Assembly: GCA_008921705.1 (NCBI GenBank)
Contig: VFFE01008410.1
Span: forward strand, 943,957 to 1,007,956
Length of the DNA: 64,000 nt
Direction of reading: 5' to 3'
Source of the DNA: Burhinus oedicnemus
Lineage: Eukaryota; Chordata; Aves; Charadriiformes; Burhinidae
A program made the translations under genes and the position numbers. Below the pieces are notes generated by a model. The model ran no database searches and had not been told where the DNA came from. It saw only the letters and a program-made list of their open reading frames with translations. Positions 48,901-60,693 of this stretch are shown piece by piece; position 1 is the first letter of the stretch; each line of letters starts with the position of its first letter.

Positions 48901-51900
48901 CAGATGATCCAACATGAATAAAACTGTATTTCTGTGAAACCACTGATCAGTACAAATTCAGACTTTAGTGAATCAGTATAGATTCCGTATCAGAATTTGT
49001 TCAGCACAGAAAATCTGAAGTTGTAAGGAGCAAAAGCTGCGGATCATAAAAGAGCATCCCAGTTTGTCTTCTGAATGCTTTCTTGTTTTCTTTTTTTTCC
49101 CTTTTTTCTGTAGCTGTTTTAGCCAGACCTAACAGAAAAAAAAAAAATCTTCAAGAATTCTTCCTGCACAGTTTTTTTTTAACAAGTATTGGTGATAAGT
49201 CATTCTGTCAGAATGTCAGAATTCTGTCATGGAAGTAGTTAACTCTCTGAGACAGAGGAAAGTCATTCTGAACCAACTACTCAATTTGATGACAAAAATG
49301 TAAGCATAGGTGACACATCTGTGCGTAAAAAGAAAGTCTGAAGGGCAAAACGAAAAGTGCTCCTTGAGACGGGAAAGCCCCACATAGGTCAGAGCTTGCA
49401 ACCAAATGAAGGTGGAGCAGAAGCAGGTCCAAGCACTGCATAGCAGGAGCAGGAGCAGTGACTCTAGTGGAGGGTTTTATTGGCCCTTGCCAGCCAGCCG
49501 GAGGAGGAGCAGCATGTTTGCAAGGTGGCTGCAGGAGACTGGCTGGACTAAGTTACTGATTTACGTGAACACTCAGGCCTGAGTGTGGATGAGTGCCATG
49601 GTGGGTCCCCAGGGTCAGATCCTGCCCTGCAGGATACTGGCAGCCTGGTGAAAAGAAGGCTCCTGACTTCAATTACCCTCCCTCACTCCAAACTCAAGGG
49701 AGAGCGATGGCGTTGGTCCAGGATTATCTTTAGAAAACTATTTCTATTAAAGCGAGAACTTTTTCCCTTCTTAATCCCTGAACTCTTCAGTTCTGGTAAA
49801 TAGAACTAATCATGAGTTTTTCTGGTGTTATTAAATAAGCAAATATGTAGCTGAATGATACACTGCCTGTCATTTTATCTCAGTTTAAGACACAATATGC
49901 TTTCTAACCCTATGACATCCCTTTGTGTTTTTCATAATTAGAAAAATTGTTGGCATTTAGATTCAGCACAGTTTTGGATATCAAAAAATTGCCCATTTCA
50001 TGTAAAATATCTAGCTCGCTAATTAGTTTCTAAAGTTGGAATCAGGTGTTTATAAGCCATTTAAACAAAATGAATTAGTATTCTATAGAGACTGCTGTTG
50101 GCCAGGCTGTTAACTGAGTTAAAGTACTCTTTAAAAACTTTGCAAAACTGAAAAGTAGCAGCTTTATAAATATCAGATCTTCTGAAAAAGAATGGTTTTG
50201 CTTCTATTTAGTACCATCCCTAAGTCTATTTACCGGTATCTTTGAATAAACACCTTCTAATTATTTTTTATCTAGTCTCAAAAGTAATGCTTGTAATGAA
50301 AGTGTGAAAGCGATGGGAAAAGATGACCAAATGAATTCCTGAAAGGTATTTGAAATAAGCCTATTTATAGTAGAGTGCACACCTAACCACAAGGACATTT
50401 ACCATTGGTGAAAATTGTAGGTGTTAGGCAATTTCAATTACTCTTAGCTATCTAAGGCACCAAGCCACCAGTCAGTGACACATATATTTGATTTCAGATA
50501 ACCACATTACAGTGTTGAAGTTGCAGAAGAGCCTGTACGTTTGCAGAGCTGGGACATAATCAGGCATGTCTTGTTCATTGCACACAGCCACACAAATACA
50601 CAAAGTGAGCATAAAGTAGGCATGAAAATGAATAGATCTGAAAACTGGTAGTTTACCCCCACTTCACCTTTGTTTAGTCCCAGTATAAGTAGCTATACAG
50701 GACAAAAGAGTAGCTGGTTTTTTATGTCTGTTTAATAAAATTGGGTGGTTTTGGCCTGTAGGTGACAACCATATGTTTTGTAAAGTGAAATAAAAAGAAC
50801 CTCCCAAACCCATTCCCCTTCAGTTCATGTTTATACCTCATAGGCCAAGTTCTCAGGCAGCTACAGCCTATAATCTCAGGGCAGGCAATGGGGTTGCCAG
50901 ATATGTGTGAAGAACATGAAATTGAATCTGTGGCAAAATCCTATAGTTAACTAGTTAGTTCTGATAACATTTGGAGCTGTACCTTTACCATCAAAATCAA
51001 AGAAAAAGTAGATTTATCAATGCTTTTGCGGTGAAACAGTATTATCTAGTCTTATTAAAAGTGGTCAGTCTTTTCAAATATATTCTGAATTAAATTCTCA
51101 CAATATATACATTATTGCAGGTGATGTAACATAATAATTTATTGGGCAGTTAATATATAAATAAATTCAAATATAACCGATTGTTGGTACCATGTGGTTG
51201 GGATGTGGTGAAATGATGTGGCTAGAAACAATCTTGTTTTGAATTCCCTGATTTTTCAGGCTTCATCATCCTTGAAACCATCAGTCAACCCACATAGATG
51301 ATCACATGAAATTCAGTCTGTACCTTGAGAAAAAAGTGTGGGAAACTTCCTCTTTTACCATTATCATTGCATTTCTGCTTTTTCCAGGGTTTCACTTCTT
51401 TTCTCCTTCTACTGAACTGAAACAGGATAAAATGAGTCCAGTTTCATTCTTTTTATTTTTGACTTTTCAATCTTTCCTTACCCACTGGTCCCAACAGGAC
51501 TACAAGAGTTCTTTCTCGTATTTTCAGATTATCAGTGGTGTAGAGGAGAGGACTTCTATCCTGCAACCTTGAAGAAATTACCTTCAACTTGTAGACTCAA
51601 ACTTATATGGGAATAAAATAACAGAATTTTCAATTCAATGGCTAAACAAAAACCTGAACATCTATAAAAATAGCTGAAGTCAAGCCAAAAGGAAAATACT
51701 CTCCTTCCTTTTTTAATGAAAAAAATAATGCCTTGTATTTAAACTAAAACTCAGTAACTACTTTCCTTTGGATAGAATGGAACCTTTCTATCTATTTAAA
51801 AATTATGATGATTTCACAATTAAAGTGCTTCTTAGGAAGAAAAATAGCCTTAAAATAATTTTTTTCTTCATTTAAAAAACCCCCAATGTTGTCTGGAAGA

Positions 51901-52039
51901 AAGATTTATTTTGCTGCTAAATATATGAATAATGCTGTTCTCTGTGAAGCTGTTTTGGTTAGCAAATTTACTTTTCTCAAAGTAAAAAATTACCTCCCTA
52001 GCTCTCTTTCCAAAAGTAGTTTAATGAGTAGGGCTCTGT
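45972..52039. other. Noncoding DNA, no supported gene
   Basis: No gene or repeat family recognised. A somewhat GC-richer patch lies at about 49420-49720 and contains an 18-bp perfect palindrome (49569-49586, ACACTCAGG followed by its complement). Otherwise AT-rich with short T and A runs. Confidence 0.5.
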
Positions 52040-52335
52040 CCTCAATGAACAGCACTGGAGGGGGATTGTCCTTGCTGTGCTTGCAGAAGAGGAGACCAGC
52101 TCCAGTGCAGGTAAGTCCGCACGGGGGAAGGGAATCGGGGTGAAAAGGGCTGGCAAGCGGCTCTTTTTGGGGATTTTTGAAGCCAGGACAAGCAGCTAGC
52201 CTGTGCTGGGACCGGCAGATGGTGGGAGGGCTGCTGGCACGGCGTGGATGGAGCCAGCACTATTGGTGGCAGTTTTAAACGAGCCCTTTGGAGCGCAGCG
52301 ACCTCATCACTGTGCACTGAGCAAGGAAGCAGCCA

Positions 52336-52983
52336 GTGGACGTCACCCAGGGCCAGGAAGCCATGGTATCTACTCGGAAGAAGACCATGACATCCCTGCA
52401 CTCTGCACTCACCAGCTGTGATGCAGCTTCCCAGGCAGAGCTCTCCTGGGAACACGCTGCCACCCAGGCATGGTGGGGCTGCAGGGTGTGCCCTGCACTT
52501 CCGCCAGGGTCAGATGTCAGCGGTGGGCATGCCTGCAGGAAGTGTGCCTAGGTAGAGGAGCTCCTCCGCTTAGCGATGGGGCTCAGGGAGGAGGTAAGCA
52601 CGTTGAGAACTATCAGGGAGTGTGAGAGGGAGATAGAGGTTTGGAATCTTACCCTGCCTCCCATGAGAGAAACCCAGCAGGCAGACAGAGCGCCTGCTGC
52701 AGAGAACTCCCTGTCCTCTCTCCGACCAACTGAATGTGGAGACTTGGAGAACAGGGGACAACGGCAAGATGTTCCTGCCCGACACAACAGGCGCCACAGG
52801 CGTGTCTGCCCAGCGACTACCCCACCTTCCCAGGTGCCATTGCAGAACAGGTACAGTGCTCTGCAAGGGGAACTGGACAAGGGTGAGGATGATAGTCCTT
52901 CCAGCTTGGAAGTGTCATTGAGGCCTAGTCGGACCACCCGCCGCATCGAAACCACCTCAGTAAAAAATAAAAGACATAGGTGA
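52336..52983 (+). pseudogene. CR1 ORF1 remnant, copy V
   Basis: One reading frame interrupted by a TAG at 52549-52551. The part before the stop ends with two cysteine pairs (CRVC, 14 residues, CRKC), a spacing that could bind zinc. The part after it begins VEELLRLAMGLREEV, a heptad-like leucine pattern suggesting a short coiled coil, and continues into a basic, proline-rich region with TTPPSQVPLQNRYSALQ, then KNKRH and a TGA stop. CR1 ORF1 proteins are thought to bind RNA and assist retrotransposition. The true start may lie upstream of 52336. It is assigned from position and general character more than from a recognised domain. Confidence 0.7.
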
Positions 52984-53470
52984 CTCACTTCTGAAGGGAA
53001 CAGAAGGCCCGATATGTAGACCAGACCCGCTATATAGGGAAGTCTGCTGCCTCCCTGGGGCCTGGGTTAATGATGTAAGGAAGAAGCTTCCATCCCTAGT
53101 ATGGCCCTCAGATTATTATCCCCTTTTGGTCTTTCAGGTAGGCAGTGATGAAGTAATGAGGAGAAGTCCAAGGGCAATGAAGAGAGGTTTCATGGTCTTG
53201 GGATGACTGGTCAAGGGATTGGGAGCACAAATCATGTTCTCTTCTATCCCTCCAGGTGCAGGCAATGATGAGGGGGTAAACAAGAAGAGTCAGCGGATCA
53301 GTGCCTGGCTCCAAGCCTGGTGCTACTGGAGGACTTTGGGTTCTTTGACCATGGCTGATTTACAGGACACCAGGCCTGCTGGTAGCAGATGGGAAAAGCC
53401 TATCTCACAGGGGGAAAAGGGTTCTAGGACAAGAGTTAGCAGGGCTCATTGAGAGAGCTTTAAACTAGAT

Positions 53471-56383
53471 TTGAAGGGGGACGGGGATGTAACTGGGCTC
53501 GCTAAAGAGGTGCCCGGGTGTAGTAGCTCCGCACTTGTGGGGCAGTGGGCTAGTATTTTTGAGAATCAGAAGGCCTACCACCACTCAAGGGCAAAAACTA
53601 CATGCTCAACTGCCTCTCTGAAATGCTTATACACCAATGCACGCAGCATGGGGAACAAACAGGAAGAATTAGAGATCTGTGTGCTGTTGCAGGGCCATGA
53701 TCTCATTGCAATTACTGAGACATGGTGGGGTAGCTCACATGACTGGAATGCTGTCGTGGATGGCTATGTTCTTCTTAGGAAAGTTAGGCCAGCAAGGCGA
53801 GGTTGTGGAGTTGCTCTTTATGTGAGAGAGCAACTGGAATGTATCGAGCTCTCCCTGGGAGTGGATGAAAAGAGAGTTGAGAGCTTGTGGGTAAGGATTA
53901 AGGGACAGGCTAACATGAGAGACACTGTTGTGGGGGTTTATTACAGGCCACCTAATCAGGATGGGGAAGTTGATGAGGCCTTCTACAGACAGCTCAGAGT
54001 TGCCTCACAATCACAGGCCTTGGTTCTCATGGGGGATTTCAATCACCCTAATATCCGCTGGGAAGGCTACACAGCTAGGCATGTGCAGTCCAGGAGGTTC
54101 CTCCAGTGTATGATGATAACTTTTTGACTCAGGTGGTGGAGGAGTCAACAAGGAGAGGTGTACTACTGGACATACTACTGACAAACAAAGAGGGACTGGT
54201 GGAGGACATTAAGGTTGGGGGCAGCCTCGGCTGTAGTGATGATAAGATAGAATTCAGGATTATGTGTAGTAGGCAGAAAATGTCAAGTAGGGTTGCAACC
54301 TTGGACTTCAGGAGGGCTAACTTTGGTCTCTTCAAGAAACTGCTTGGAGAAATCCCATGGGTTAGGGCTCTAGAGGGTAGGGGGGCTCAAGCGAGCTGGT
54401 TGATATTCAAGTATCACTTCCTCCAAGCTCAGGATCGGTGCATCCCTAAGAGCAAGAAATCAGGCAAAGGGAAGCAGGAAACCTGCATGGTTGAGCAGGG
54501 AGCTTCTGAAAAAGCTCAAGTGGAAGAAGGAAGTTTACAGTAAGTGGAAGAAGGGACTGACCACTTGGGAAGATTACAAGAATGCTGTCAGAGTATGCAG
54601 GGATGAAACGAGGAAAGCCAAGGCCTCCTTGGAATTAAATCTGGCAAGGGATGTCAAGGTCAACAGGAAGGGTTTCTTCAAGTACATCAGAGGCAAAAGG
54701 AAAACTAGAGAAAATGTAGGCCTGCTGTTGAATGAGTCAGGGGCCATGGTGACAGATGATGCAGAGGAGGCGGAGTTCTTGAATGCCGCATTTGCTTCAG
54801 TCTTCACTGCTCAGGCCAGCCCTCAGGAGTCCCAGACTTTGCAGGTAACATAGAAAGTCTGGAGGAAGGAAGACTTTCCCTGGGTTGAGGAGGATCAAGT
54901 TAGAGATCAGTTAAGTAAACTGGACATCCACAAGTCCATGGGTCCTAATGGGATGCACCCGTGAGTGCTGAGGGAGCTGGCAGAAGTCATTGCTGGGCCA
55001 CTCTCCATCTTTGAAAGATCCTGGAGAACAGGTGAGGTGCCTGAGGACTGGAGGAAAGCCAATGTCACTCCAGTCTTCAAAAAGGGCAAGAAGGAAGACC
55101 CAGGAAACTACAGGCCAGTCAGCCTCACCTCCATCCCTGGAAAGATGATGGAACAGCTCATTCTGGATGTCATCTCAAAGCATCTAGAGGAAAAGAAGAT
55201 TATCAGAAGTAGTCAACATGGATTCACCAAGGGGAAGTCATGTCTGACTAATCTGATAACCTTCTACAATGGCATGACTGGACAGATAGATGAGGGGAGG
55301 GCAGTGGATGTTGTCTGCCTTGACTTCAGCAAGGCTTTTGACGCTGTCTCCCACAGCATCCTCATAGGCAAGCTTAGGAAGTGTGGGTTGCATGAATGGA
55401 CAGTGGGGTGGATTGAAAACCGGCTGGTAGATAGAGCTCAGAGGGTTGCACTTAGTGGCACAGAGTCTAGTTGGAGGTCTGTGACAAGTGGTGTTCCCCA
55501 GGAGTCAGTACGGGGTCCAGTCCTGTTCAACATCTTCATCAATGACCTGGATGAAGGGATAGAGTGTACCATCAGCGAGTTTGCTGATGACACAAAACTG
55601 GGAGGGGTGGCTGACACACCACAAGGCTGTGCTGCCATTCAGCGTGACCTGGACAGGCTGGAGAGTTGGTCAGAGAGAAACCTAATGAAGTTCAACAAAG
55701 GCAAGGGCAGGGTACTGCCCCTGGGGAGGAGTAACCCCATGAACCAGTACAGGTTAGGGGCTGACCTGCTGGAAAGCAGCTCAGTGGAAAGGGACCTGGG
55801 AGTCCTGGTGGACAAAAGGATGATGATGAGCCAGCAATGTGCCCTTGTGGCCAAGAAGGCCAATGGTATTCTGGGGTGCATTAAGAAGAGCGGGGCCAGC
55901 AGGTCGAGGGAGGTTATGCTCCCCCTCTGCTCTGCCCTGGTGATGCCACATCTGGAGTACTGTGTCCAATTCTGGGCTCCCCGGTTCAAGAAGGACAGGG
56001 AACTGCTGGAGAGGGTACAGCAAAGGGCTACAGAGATGATTAGGAGGCTGGAACATCTTTCTTATGAGGAAAGGCTGAGGGACTTGGGTCTGTTTAGCCT
56101 GGAGAAGAGAAGGCTGAGGGGAGACCTTATTCTTGCTTGTAAGTATCTAAAGGGTGGGTTGAAGGAGGATGAAGCCAGACTCTTTTCAGTGGTTCCCAGT
56201 GACAGGACGAGGGGCAACGGGCACAAGTTGGAACATAGGAAGTTCCATTCAGACATAAGAAAAAACTTCTTTACAGTGAGGGTGACAGAGCACTGGACCA
56301 GGCTGCCCAGAGAGGTGATGGAGTCTCCAACTCTGGAGACATTCAAAACCCGCCTGGATGCCATCCTGTGCAACCTGCTCTAA
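53471..56383 (+). pseudogene. CR1 ORF2 remnant (endonuclease plus reverse transcriptase), copy V
   Basis: ORF2 is complete in extent but broken. The AP-type endonuclease shows YTNARSM, ITETWW, VGVYYRPPN and LMGDFNHPNI. A one-base change near 54109 moves it to another frame, and a second indel near 54470 restores the first. In between, the SDH catalytic motif reads SDD, losing its histidine. Back in frame, a TAG (54851-54853) and a TGA (54962-54964, where CR1 has an arginine codon, probably CGA decay) interrupt it. From 54965 the frame is open for 472 codons: [41 protein letters not shown], a [18 protein letters not shown] block, an intact EFADDTKL active site, and the C-terminal region to a TAA at 56381-56383. 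It is not able to make a full protein. Confidence 0.93.
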
Positions 56384-56468
56384 GTGAACCTGCTCTGGCA
56401 GGGGGGTTGGTGTAGATGATCTCCAGTGGTCCCTTCCAACCCTGGTGATTCTGCGATTCTGTGATTAT

Positions 56469-57123
56469 TGCTAGGGATTTTTCTTCAGTCACTGCCAGTT
56501 GACGAAATTGTGTGCAACAAAGGAAAAGGAAATACACCTGATCCATCCACTTCCTATTTAGATAGCCCAGAACATGCCCTATTTTCACTTCCATTAATCT
56601 CAAGTAACAAAGGCAGATCATCTAACTTTTTATTTCTGGCTAGTCTTCTGATGAATAGACTTGCTGCTTACAGGGACTGCCATACATCAGGATTAGCTCC
56701 CATGTCTTTCAGTATGCTTGCTCTCCCTTCTTAGGGAAGAGCTGCCCTTTTCCTTTCTCTAGGTGCATTTACTTCTCCTGGGAGTGATCAGCTTATTTCC
56801 TGATCTATAAAACTGCATTATTCTCATCACTATTATCCTCTGTGACCATCAGCAGGGAAATATTATGTACTAGGAGCTTAATTATTCATTAGCTTATGGC
56901 CAGTTTCTTCATACAACTTCCTCTGTTATAATTATTATTTCAGCTGATACAAGAATAAGCCAATAATATTGTGCCTAAAACAACTAACTCCCCTACTAAG
57001 AAAGAGGAGGAAACAGATGCTTAGATTGAATGGCTGGCAGATTTCTGAAGTTTTTTTTCTATTGCATGGAAAGCCCTCAGTAGACTTTCATTCAATTTAA
57101 GCCAAATACCTTATCTTGCTTTA
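56469..57123. other. Noncoding spacer between two CR1 copies
   Basis: AT-rich DNA between CR1 V (plus) and CR1 VI (minus). No gene or other repeat was recognised. Confidence 0.55.
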
Positions 57124-57592
57124 AATCATAGAATGGTTTAGGTTGGAAGGGACCTTAAAGATCATCTAGTTCCAACCCACCTGCCATGGGCAGGGAAACC
57201 TACCACTAGAACACATTGCTCAAAGCCTCATCCAACCTGGCCTTGAACACTTCCAGGGATGGGGCTTCTACAACTTCCCTGGGCAACCTGGTCCGGTGCC
57301 TCACTACCCTCGTAGTGAAAAATTTCTTCCTGATATCTAATCAAAATCTACCCTCTTCTAGTTTGAAGCCATTACCCCTTGTCCTGTCACTACACGCACT
57401 TGTAAAAAGTCCCTCTCCATCTTTCTCATAGGCCCCCTTTAGGGACTGGAAGGCTGCTATAGGGTCTCGCTGGAGCCTTCTCTTCTCCAGGCTGAACAAC
57501 CCTGGCTCTCTCAGCCTATCTTCATAGGAGAGGCATTCCAGCCCTCTGATCATCTTCATGGCCCTCGTCTGGACCCTCTCCAACAGGTCCAT
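57124..57592 (-). mobile_element. CR1 LINE copy VI, 3' fragment
   Basis: Reversed CR1. The plus strand begins AATCATAGAATGGTTTAGG then TTGGAAGGGACCTTAAAGATC, the textbook complement of the CR1 3' end. Minus-strand translation gives DLLERVQTRAMKMIRGLECL and [18 protein letters not shown] sequence (here [14 protein letters not shown]), the C-terminal part of ORF2. It is 5'-truncated near 57592. The tail is less mutated than in copy I. Confidence 0.94.
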
Positions 57593-57734
57593 GTCCTGTT
57601 GGGTCTATTCCCCAACAAGTTCAGTTTTTAGATCTCACAAAGTATTCACTGGTGATAGTTGATCTGGTAGATCATGTCAGTTCTACTGAGCGTTCTTTTT
57701 ACATTGCTGTGGTTTTGCAAGTTCTGTGTTAAAA

Positions 57735-57836
57735 GTGTGTATATATATATATGTATTAAAAAAATATATACATGTGTATATATATTACATACCTGTGTGT
57801 GTGTATATATATATATATATACACATACATATAAAT
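57735..57836. repeat. TA/TG compound microsatellite
   Basis: Alternating runs of TA and TG/CA dinucleotides with short A-rich interruptions, including an uninterrupted TA run near 57803-57821. Such tracts vary in length between individuals. Confidence 0.9.
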
Positions 57837-60627
57837 GTAGTAGCAGTTCTTATAAACATTCCTTCTTTTCTATGGTGGTGACCTATTTGGCTTTGAAACA
57901 GGACCTTATAGTCAAGTAATGGTAATATCTAAATTAGTTTTCTTTCCAGCTGCAAGATTATGAGACATTTTCAGCAAACTTAGACAATTTCTAATATATC
58001 ACATATTTTACTCTCTAGTATTCTTCCAGTATATAAGAGGCTGTTAGAAAGAGGACAGACATCAGTTGTTTGCTGGGTATGGGACTGGAAGAAATTAGGC
58101 TGAATTCACAACAAATAATAATCAGACTAGGTATTGGGGAAATACTCAAAATAAACAGAGTGAACCTCTGGAAGAGGTGACATGGAAATGTTGCTAAATC
58201 TTTTTAAGAGTTTATAGAACAGGTTAAGAAAAATTTGTCAACCATGGCCCAGGTACACCTGATCCTTTTTCAGGACAAAGGGACTCTATGGTATACTGAA
58301 GTTCTTTCCAGAAACAGTATTTGCGTGAATTGTTATCTACAATCATTTATGCTAATCACCATCATGTCCCTGGCTTCTGCTTGTTATGTAGATAATTTCT
58401 TGTTTAATTGCAATGTTAATAATCCACAATTGATAATCCAAATTTAGAAAGTGCCATTCGGAAGAGTTCACTGATTTGGAGCACATCGCTGTTTGGGGGC
58501 TCAATTTAAGCCAATGATCCTGTGCTTCTCAGGGACAACTGAACTTCCAAAGTTGCTGGGGCTTCTCTGGTAGCCCAGCCTGATCAGGACTTCTGAAAAT
58601 CAGGGTTGAAGTGTTACATAAAGGTAATACCTTCCATTAGTGACCTATTTGGTCTTAAACACCTAGCTGATATGTCTGCTACTCTCTGGCTCTTACCTGA
58701 AGCCCAGTGAAAGGGAGTCTTTCTATCTTTTTGCTTGACATTATGATGCAGGTGAACCTATGTGACAGTTAAAGCGTATTTTGAAAACTAGCATGTGTTT
58801 TTCATAGGTAAATCAAGCATATCTGTGTGCTCCAATATACTAACATGTGGCTGAAAAGGAAAAGGAAGAGAGAATCTGGACAGACTGTTCAGGTACATAT
58901 CAAATATAAAAAACTTATTGTCATGTGTTCAAAGGAGTTAAATGACCTATACAGATTATCGCAGGATATCCTAGGACTATAAAAATATCATATTAGAGTT
59001 AAATGAAAGACAGAAGTCACTGATCTTTTTGAACTAGCTGTTTTATAATTAAAAGTACAATTCACTTAGGAGAAATATGTTCCTTAATCATTTCATGTCC
59101 TCTAATAACCCTTCTTTCTCATCCTGTGTATAATTCGATTTTCTTCCAAGTAAAAAACAATAGAAGAGATGCATAAAATGAAACCCATAATGCAGCCCTC
59201 GAGCAAGAAGGTCTCAAAGCACCAAAGAAATCAAAGTGCCTGTTGCCATCTGTGGTAATTCTGCTGTTTACAGCCAATACAATCACTCAAAGCCTTATCT
59301 GTCAACATTATAATGACATGATGATTAAGCAATAGTGATATTAAAGTTCAACAAATTTATTTGAATATGATCTGCATAAAGGAGCTTATATTCCCTCTGA
59401 TTTCTAAAAAACTGGCTTATCAAATGATAAGATTAGTAACTTATACTTGATCACTGTATAAAAGTGGATGCCTATTGTTAATACAGCAGTCTGTTTCTTC
59501 TCATTCTCAGTAATTCCAGTGATATGTTGTACGTTGTCTCTGCCTAATGTTTTTCTAAAGAGTCATCACTCTATGGGGGAAACCATACCACAGCAAAAAA
59601 AAGCTGTCGGTTGGAAGTCCTGGACCTAGTTTCCACCTCATGTTATAGAAGACTCTGAATATGAAGAGACATATTAATTAATTTCCCAGATAAATAATTT
59701 CATTCAGAAGAAAGAGCAGAAGCAAGTGGAAATAGGATAAGAAAGGGTAGGAAAAGATCTTGCTTGCCCCTACAGTTCTGAGGAATAGTTACAAAATGCT
59801 CATCCAAAATCACTAATAAAAATTCCAGGTCTTTTAAAAGATCCTTCCAATCACAGTTGTGCAGCCTGGACCACAAAACGCTGGTTGTATATTCAGCTGA
59901 TATAAATTGTCCAAGTGCTATTTGCACTGGCAAAAGACATATTTAAAACAGCTTATAGAAGTGGTCTAAACCTGACAATATGTTTTGTGAGAGAATCTCT
60001 ATTTTCCTCACTTTCATAAAAGATCTAAATTTCATTAAACAAATATTAGGGGTTTTTTTAACACGTAGCTCTTTGTTATGTCAAACAGTAGCAGAAAAAT
60101 ACAGAAAATATCTGAGTACATGGTCATTTCCTATAAAACTTTATATTTCAATAGAGCATTCTAAGTTTTATGAAATAGTCTATTCGCTTTAGTGGCAAAT
60201 CTGGCCCAAACCACAACACTTGCTGACCTCTTGGCTGAGTAATGTCTTTGACTGTAGCTTTTTTCTTTAATGAGTCAAATCCCATGAATTTTTAAAAGTG
60301 ATATGTAAATATCAGTCAAAGACAACATTTTTAAAAGAATTCTCTTCAATCTTCTTTACAGACATCTAATTTTTTTCTTCCAATTTCTCAAAGTACATAT
60401 ATAGCATTGAATAACCTCTAATAGGAGCATGCTTGCTATAAAATTGGAATATATCTATCAGCAAGCAAATACTGAATGGGAAAGATAGGTGTATGACTTA
60501 ACTTACACCTCTGTATAAGCAAGCCATTTTTTCTCGCTGTCTGGGATAAGAGACAGAAGTGTTGCTGCCAGCAAAAAGAATGTTCCCAGAAATGAGCAGT
60601 GCATGTGGCCAGGTCTGCAGTACTTAC
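57837..60627. other. Noncoding, possibly intronic
   Basis: No supported gene. On the minus strand at about 59938-59800 a 46-codon segment is open after a TTTTGCCAG acceptor and ends at a TTT/GTAACT donor, but it needs a one-base remainder that the neighbouring exon (60693-60628) does not provide, so it is not called. If the exons upstream are real, this is intron sequence. Confidence 0.4.
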
Positions 60628-60693
60628 AACTCCAGTTGCTGCCTGTGCAACTTGTCCTGCTTGTGAATAAAGGAACTCAGCTGACCTGAAAAA
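60628..60693 (-). CDS. Probable internal exon of an unassigned minus-strand gene (exon B)
   Basis: Minus strand, 66 bp. The acceptor GTCCTTTTCTTTCCAG is strong. Twenty-two codons in phase 0 follow, reading FFRSAEFLYSQAGQVAQ and five more, then the donor GGAGTT/GTAAGT, also strong, ending in phase 0. It lies 1.3 kb downstream (in transcription) of exon A, which also ends in phase 0, so the two join without a frame change. The residues suggest an amphipathic helix. A longer open frame runs through the flanks (60951-60436) but passes both splice sites and does not look protein-like outside the exon. The family is not recognised. Confidence 0.55.

Larger units (their letters stand above)
52040..56468 (+). 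mobile_element. CR1 LINE copy V, near full length
   Basis: About 4.4 kb, visibly GC-richer than its surroundings and close to the usual full length of bird CR1 elements. In order it holds a 5' GC-rich leader, an ORF1-like frame (52336-52983), an inter-ORF region, the ORF2 endonuclease (from 53471), the linker, the reverse transcriptase and C-terminal region (to 56383), and a short 3' UTR ending GATTCTGCGATTCTGTGATT. The 5' boundary is approximate, since no diagnostic start motif was found and the border was judged from composition. Both ORFs are disabled. This is the only copy here that preserves the 5' half. Confidence 0.9.

Noticed and set aside
52042..52988. Antisense open frames of up to 146 codons over CR1 V
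   Set aside because: They are shadows of the GC-rich CR1 5' half. The plus-strand frame with the CR1-like motifs is the real one.
54965..56383. 472-codon open frame as an intact host reverse-transcriptase gene
   Set aside because: It is the 3' half of CR1 copy V ORF2, with CR1 sequence continuing on both sides, stops upstream in frame and the CR1 3' terminus downstream. It is not a domesticated gene on present evidence.
59800..59938. Minus-strand 46-codon exon candidate downstream of exon B
   Set aside because: Every acceptor in its open frame needs a one-base remainder, but exon B ends in phase 0. It was left as a possibility only.
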